Under the pieces are notes generated by a model. It saw only the letters and a program-made list of their open reading frames with translations. It did not search any database and had not been told where the DNA came from. A stretch of DNA of 64,000 nucleotides from Tetrahymena thermophila SB210 (Eukaryota; Ciliophora; Oligohymenophorea; Hymenostomatida; Tetrahymenidae), in assembly GCF_000189635.1 (NCBI RefSeq), contig NW_002476157.1:496001-560000 (forward strand), read 5' to 3'. This document shows, one piece after another, positions 63,175 through 64,000 of this stretch (positions are counted from its first letter, which is position 1; each line of letters begins with the position of its first letter). A program made the translations under genes and the position numbers.

Positions 63175-64000
63175 TCAGAAAACTTATACTCTTAACATAA
63201 ATTTGTTTATATTTTCAGTTTCTTAGGTAGAAAAATTGTAATCGCTTTTTAAAATATATTGTATTATATATCTCGCATCTTCGTATTGACTTTATTCTAT
63301 AATTTTTGGCAAAATATATAAAAATTTCTAGAAATTAATGTTGCTTTATTCTTTTGTTTCTTTCAAACCTTTAATATTTTCGATACTGATCATAGCTTTA
63401 GCGATTATAAATGAAATATTAAAAAACTAATAGTCAGAATTCTTAGATTTTTATTTAGCTTCAAATTTTTTCAGCAAATCAGATATTAAACTTATTTACT
63501 CAGGAGTAATATAATCTTTACAATGTCTCACAATTTTAGTTAGGAAATTATTAGCAACTGTACCAATCAAAAATTTACTGATATATTTTTCATCAGATAT
63601 AATATCAAAATAAATTTAACTTATAATTGGATATACTTATGGGTTAATCTCAAAAAAATCATTAAATCCTACAAGACATAATTCAACACTTTCCATATCA
63701 GCAAAAATAGGTCGTTTTAAGATTTCGTCTCTGTAACTTTCTTGATAGTATAAAAGGTTTTAATAAACAATTCTATGTCTCAGTAGTCCTTAAATAACTA
63801 AGTATGGCATTTTGATACCCTCTATAATTTTATCTGGTAGTTTTTAGAATAGGGTTGTTAAAAGACTAAGTACATTTATAATGTGCATTTTGTCTAATCT
63901 GATTAGTTAGAAAATCATTTTCATTATAGATTCATAAAATTATTAATATAAAATTAAAATTATTTATTTATCTAAAGATTTTATAATGTTTGATATTAAA
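63175..64000 (-). CDS. Second helical-repeat protein, C-terminal part (runs off window)
   Basis: Continuous frame from the window end to TGA at 63175, colinear with the C-terminal 270 residues of the protein at 46335..50114. Shared stretches include KLPDKIIEGIKMP against KLPDKMIEGIKMS, INPQVYPIISQIYFDIIS against INPQVYPIISQIYYDVIS, IIAKAMIS and the ending KFMLRVQVF against KFLLRVQVI. Helical throughout. The divergence is substantial, so this is not a recent copy. The N-terminal part and start lie beyond 64000. With the neighbouring helicase it repeats the helical-repeat plus helicase pairing seen at 46-55 kb. Confidence 0.75.

Overview
The window looks like a ciliate macronuclear chromosome segment, most likely from Tetrahymena or a close relative. 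It is very AT-rich. Long reading frames open up only if TAA and TAG are read as glutamine and TGA is the only stop (ciliate nuclear code). Genes carry many short AT-rich introns (mostly GTA...TAG, about 25 to 200 bases), and several proteins are rich in Gln and Asn. Standard-code ORF calling shreds almost every gene, so the calls below come from reading both strands with the ciliate code and joining exons by eye; intron ends are approximate.

Layout. 0.2-4.6 kb (-): a plasma-membrane-type P-type Ca2+ ATPase. 6.6-8.6 kb (-): a Ser/Pro/Gln-rich protein with an unrecognised N-terminal domain. 9.6-10.0 kb (+): a small Cys-rich secreted or membrane protein. 10.4-12.3 kb (-): a multi-pass membrane protein with receptor-like layout. 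12.9-14.5 kb (+): an intronless Gln/Asn/Lys-rich protein. 15.4-17.5 kb (+): a multi-PHD-finger chromatin protein. 17.9-19.8 kb (-): a long coiled-coil protein.

20.8-37.6 kb is an array of five same-strand GDA1/CD39 nucleoside phosphatases (apyrases). Each has a signal peptide and a GPI-type hydrophobic end. Four keep the apyrase conserved regions; the fifth (20854..22507) has an open frame but has lost key residues in all of them and looks like a pseudoenzyme. The 3.2-kb spacers upstream of the third and fourth genes are homologous, so gene plus spacer was duplicated as a unit of about 4.8 kb.

40.4-44.3 kb (+): a ubiquitin-activating enzyme E1 with an unusual MGCGLS start predicting N-myristoylation and palmitoylation. 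45.1-45.8 kb (+): a small multi-pass membrane protein. 46.3-64 kb (-): a second duplicated region, with a large helical-repeat protein (46335..50114), two ZNFX1-like SF1 RNA helicases (51985..55314 and 58034..61395), a relic third helicase tail (about 56850..57000), and the C-terminal part of a second helical-repeat protein running off the window at 64000. Smaller direct repeats in promoter regions show repeated local duplication.

No rRNA, CRISPR or complete tRNA gene was seen. The genes serve unrelated housekeeping and surface roles (calcium export, ubiquitin activation, chromatin reading, extracellular nucleotide hydrolysis, RNA helicase work); only the two duplicated arrays look like functional clusters.
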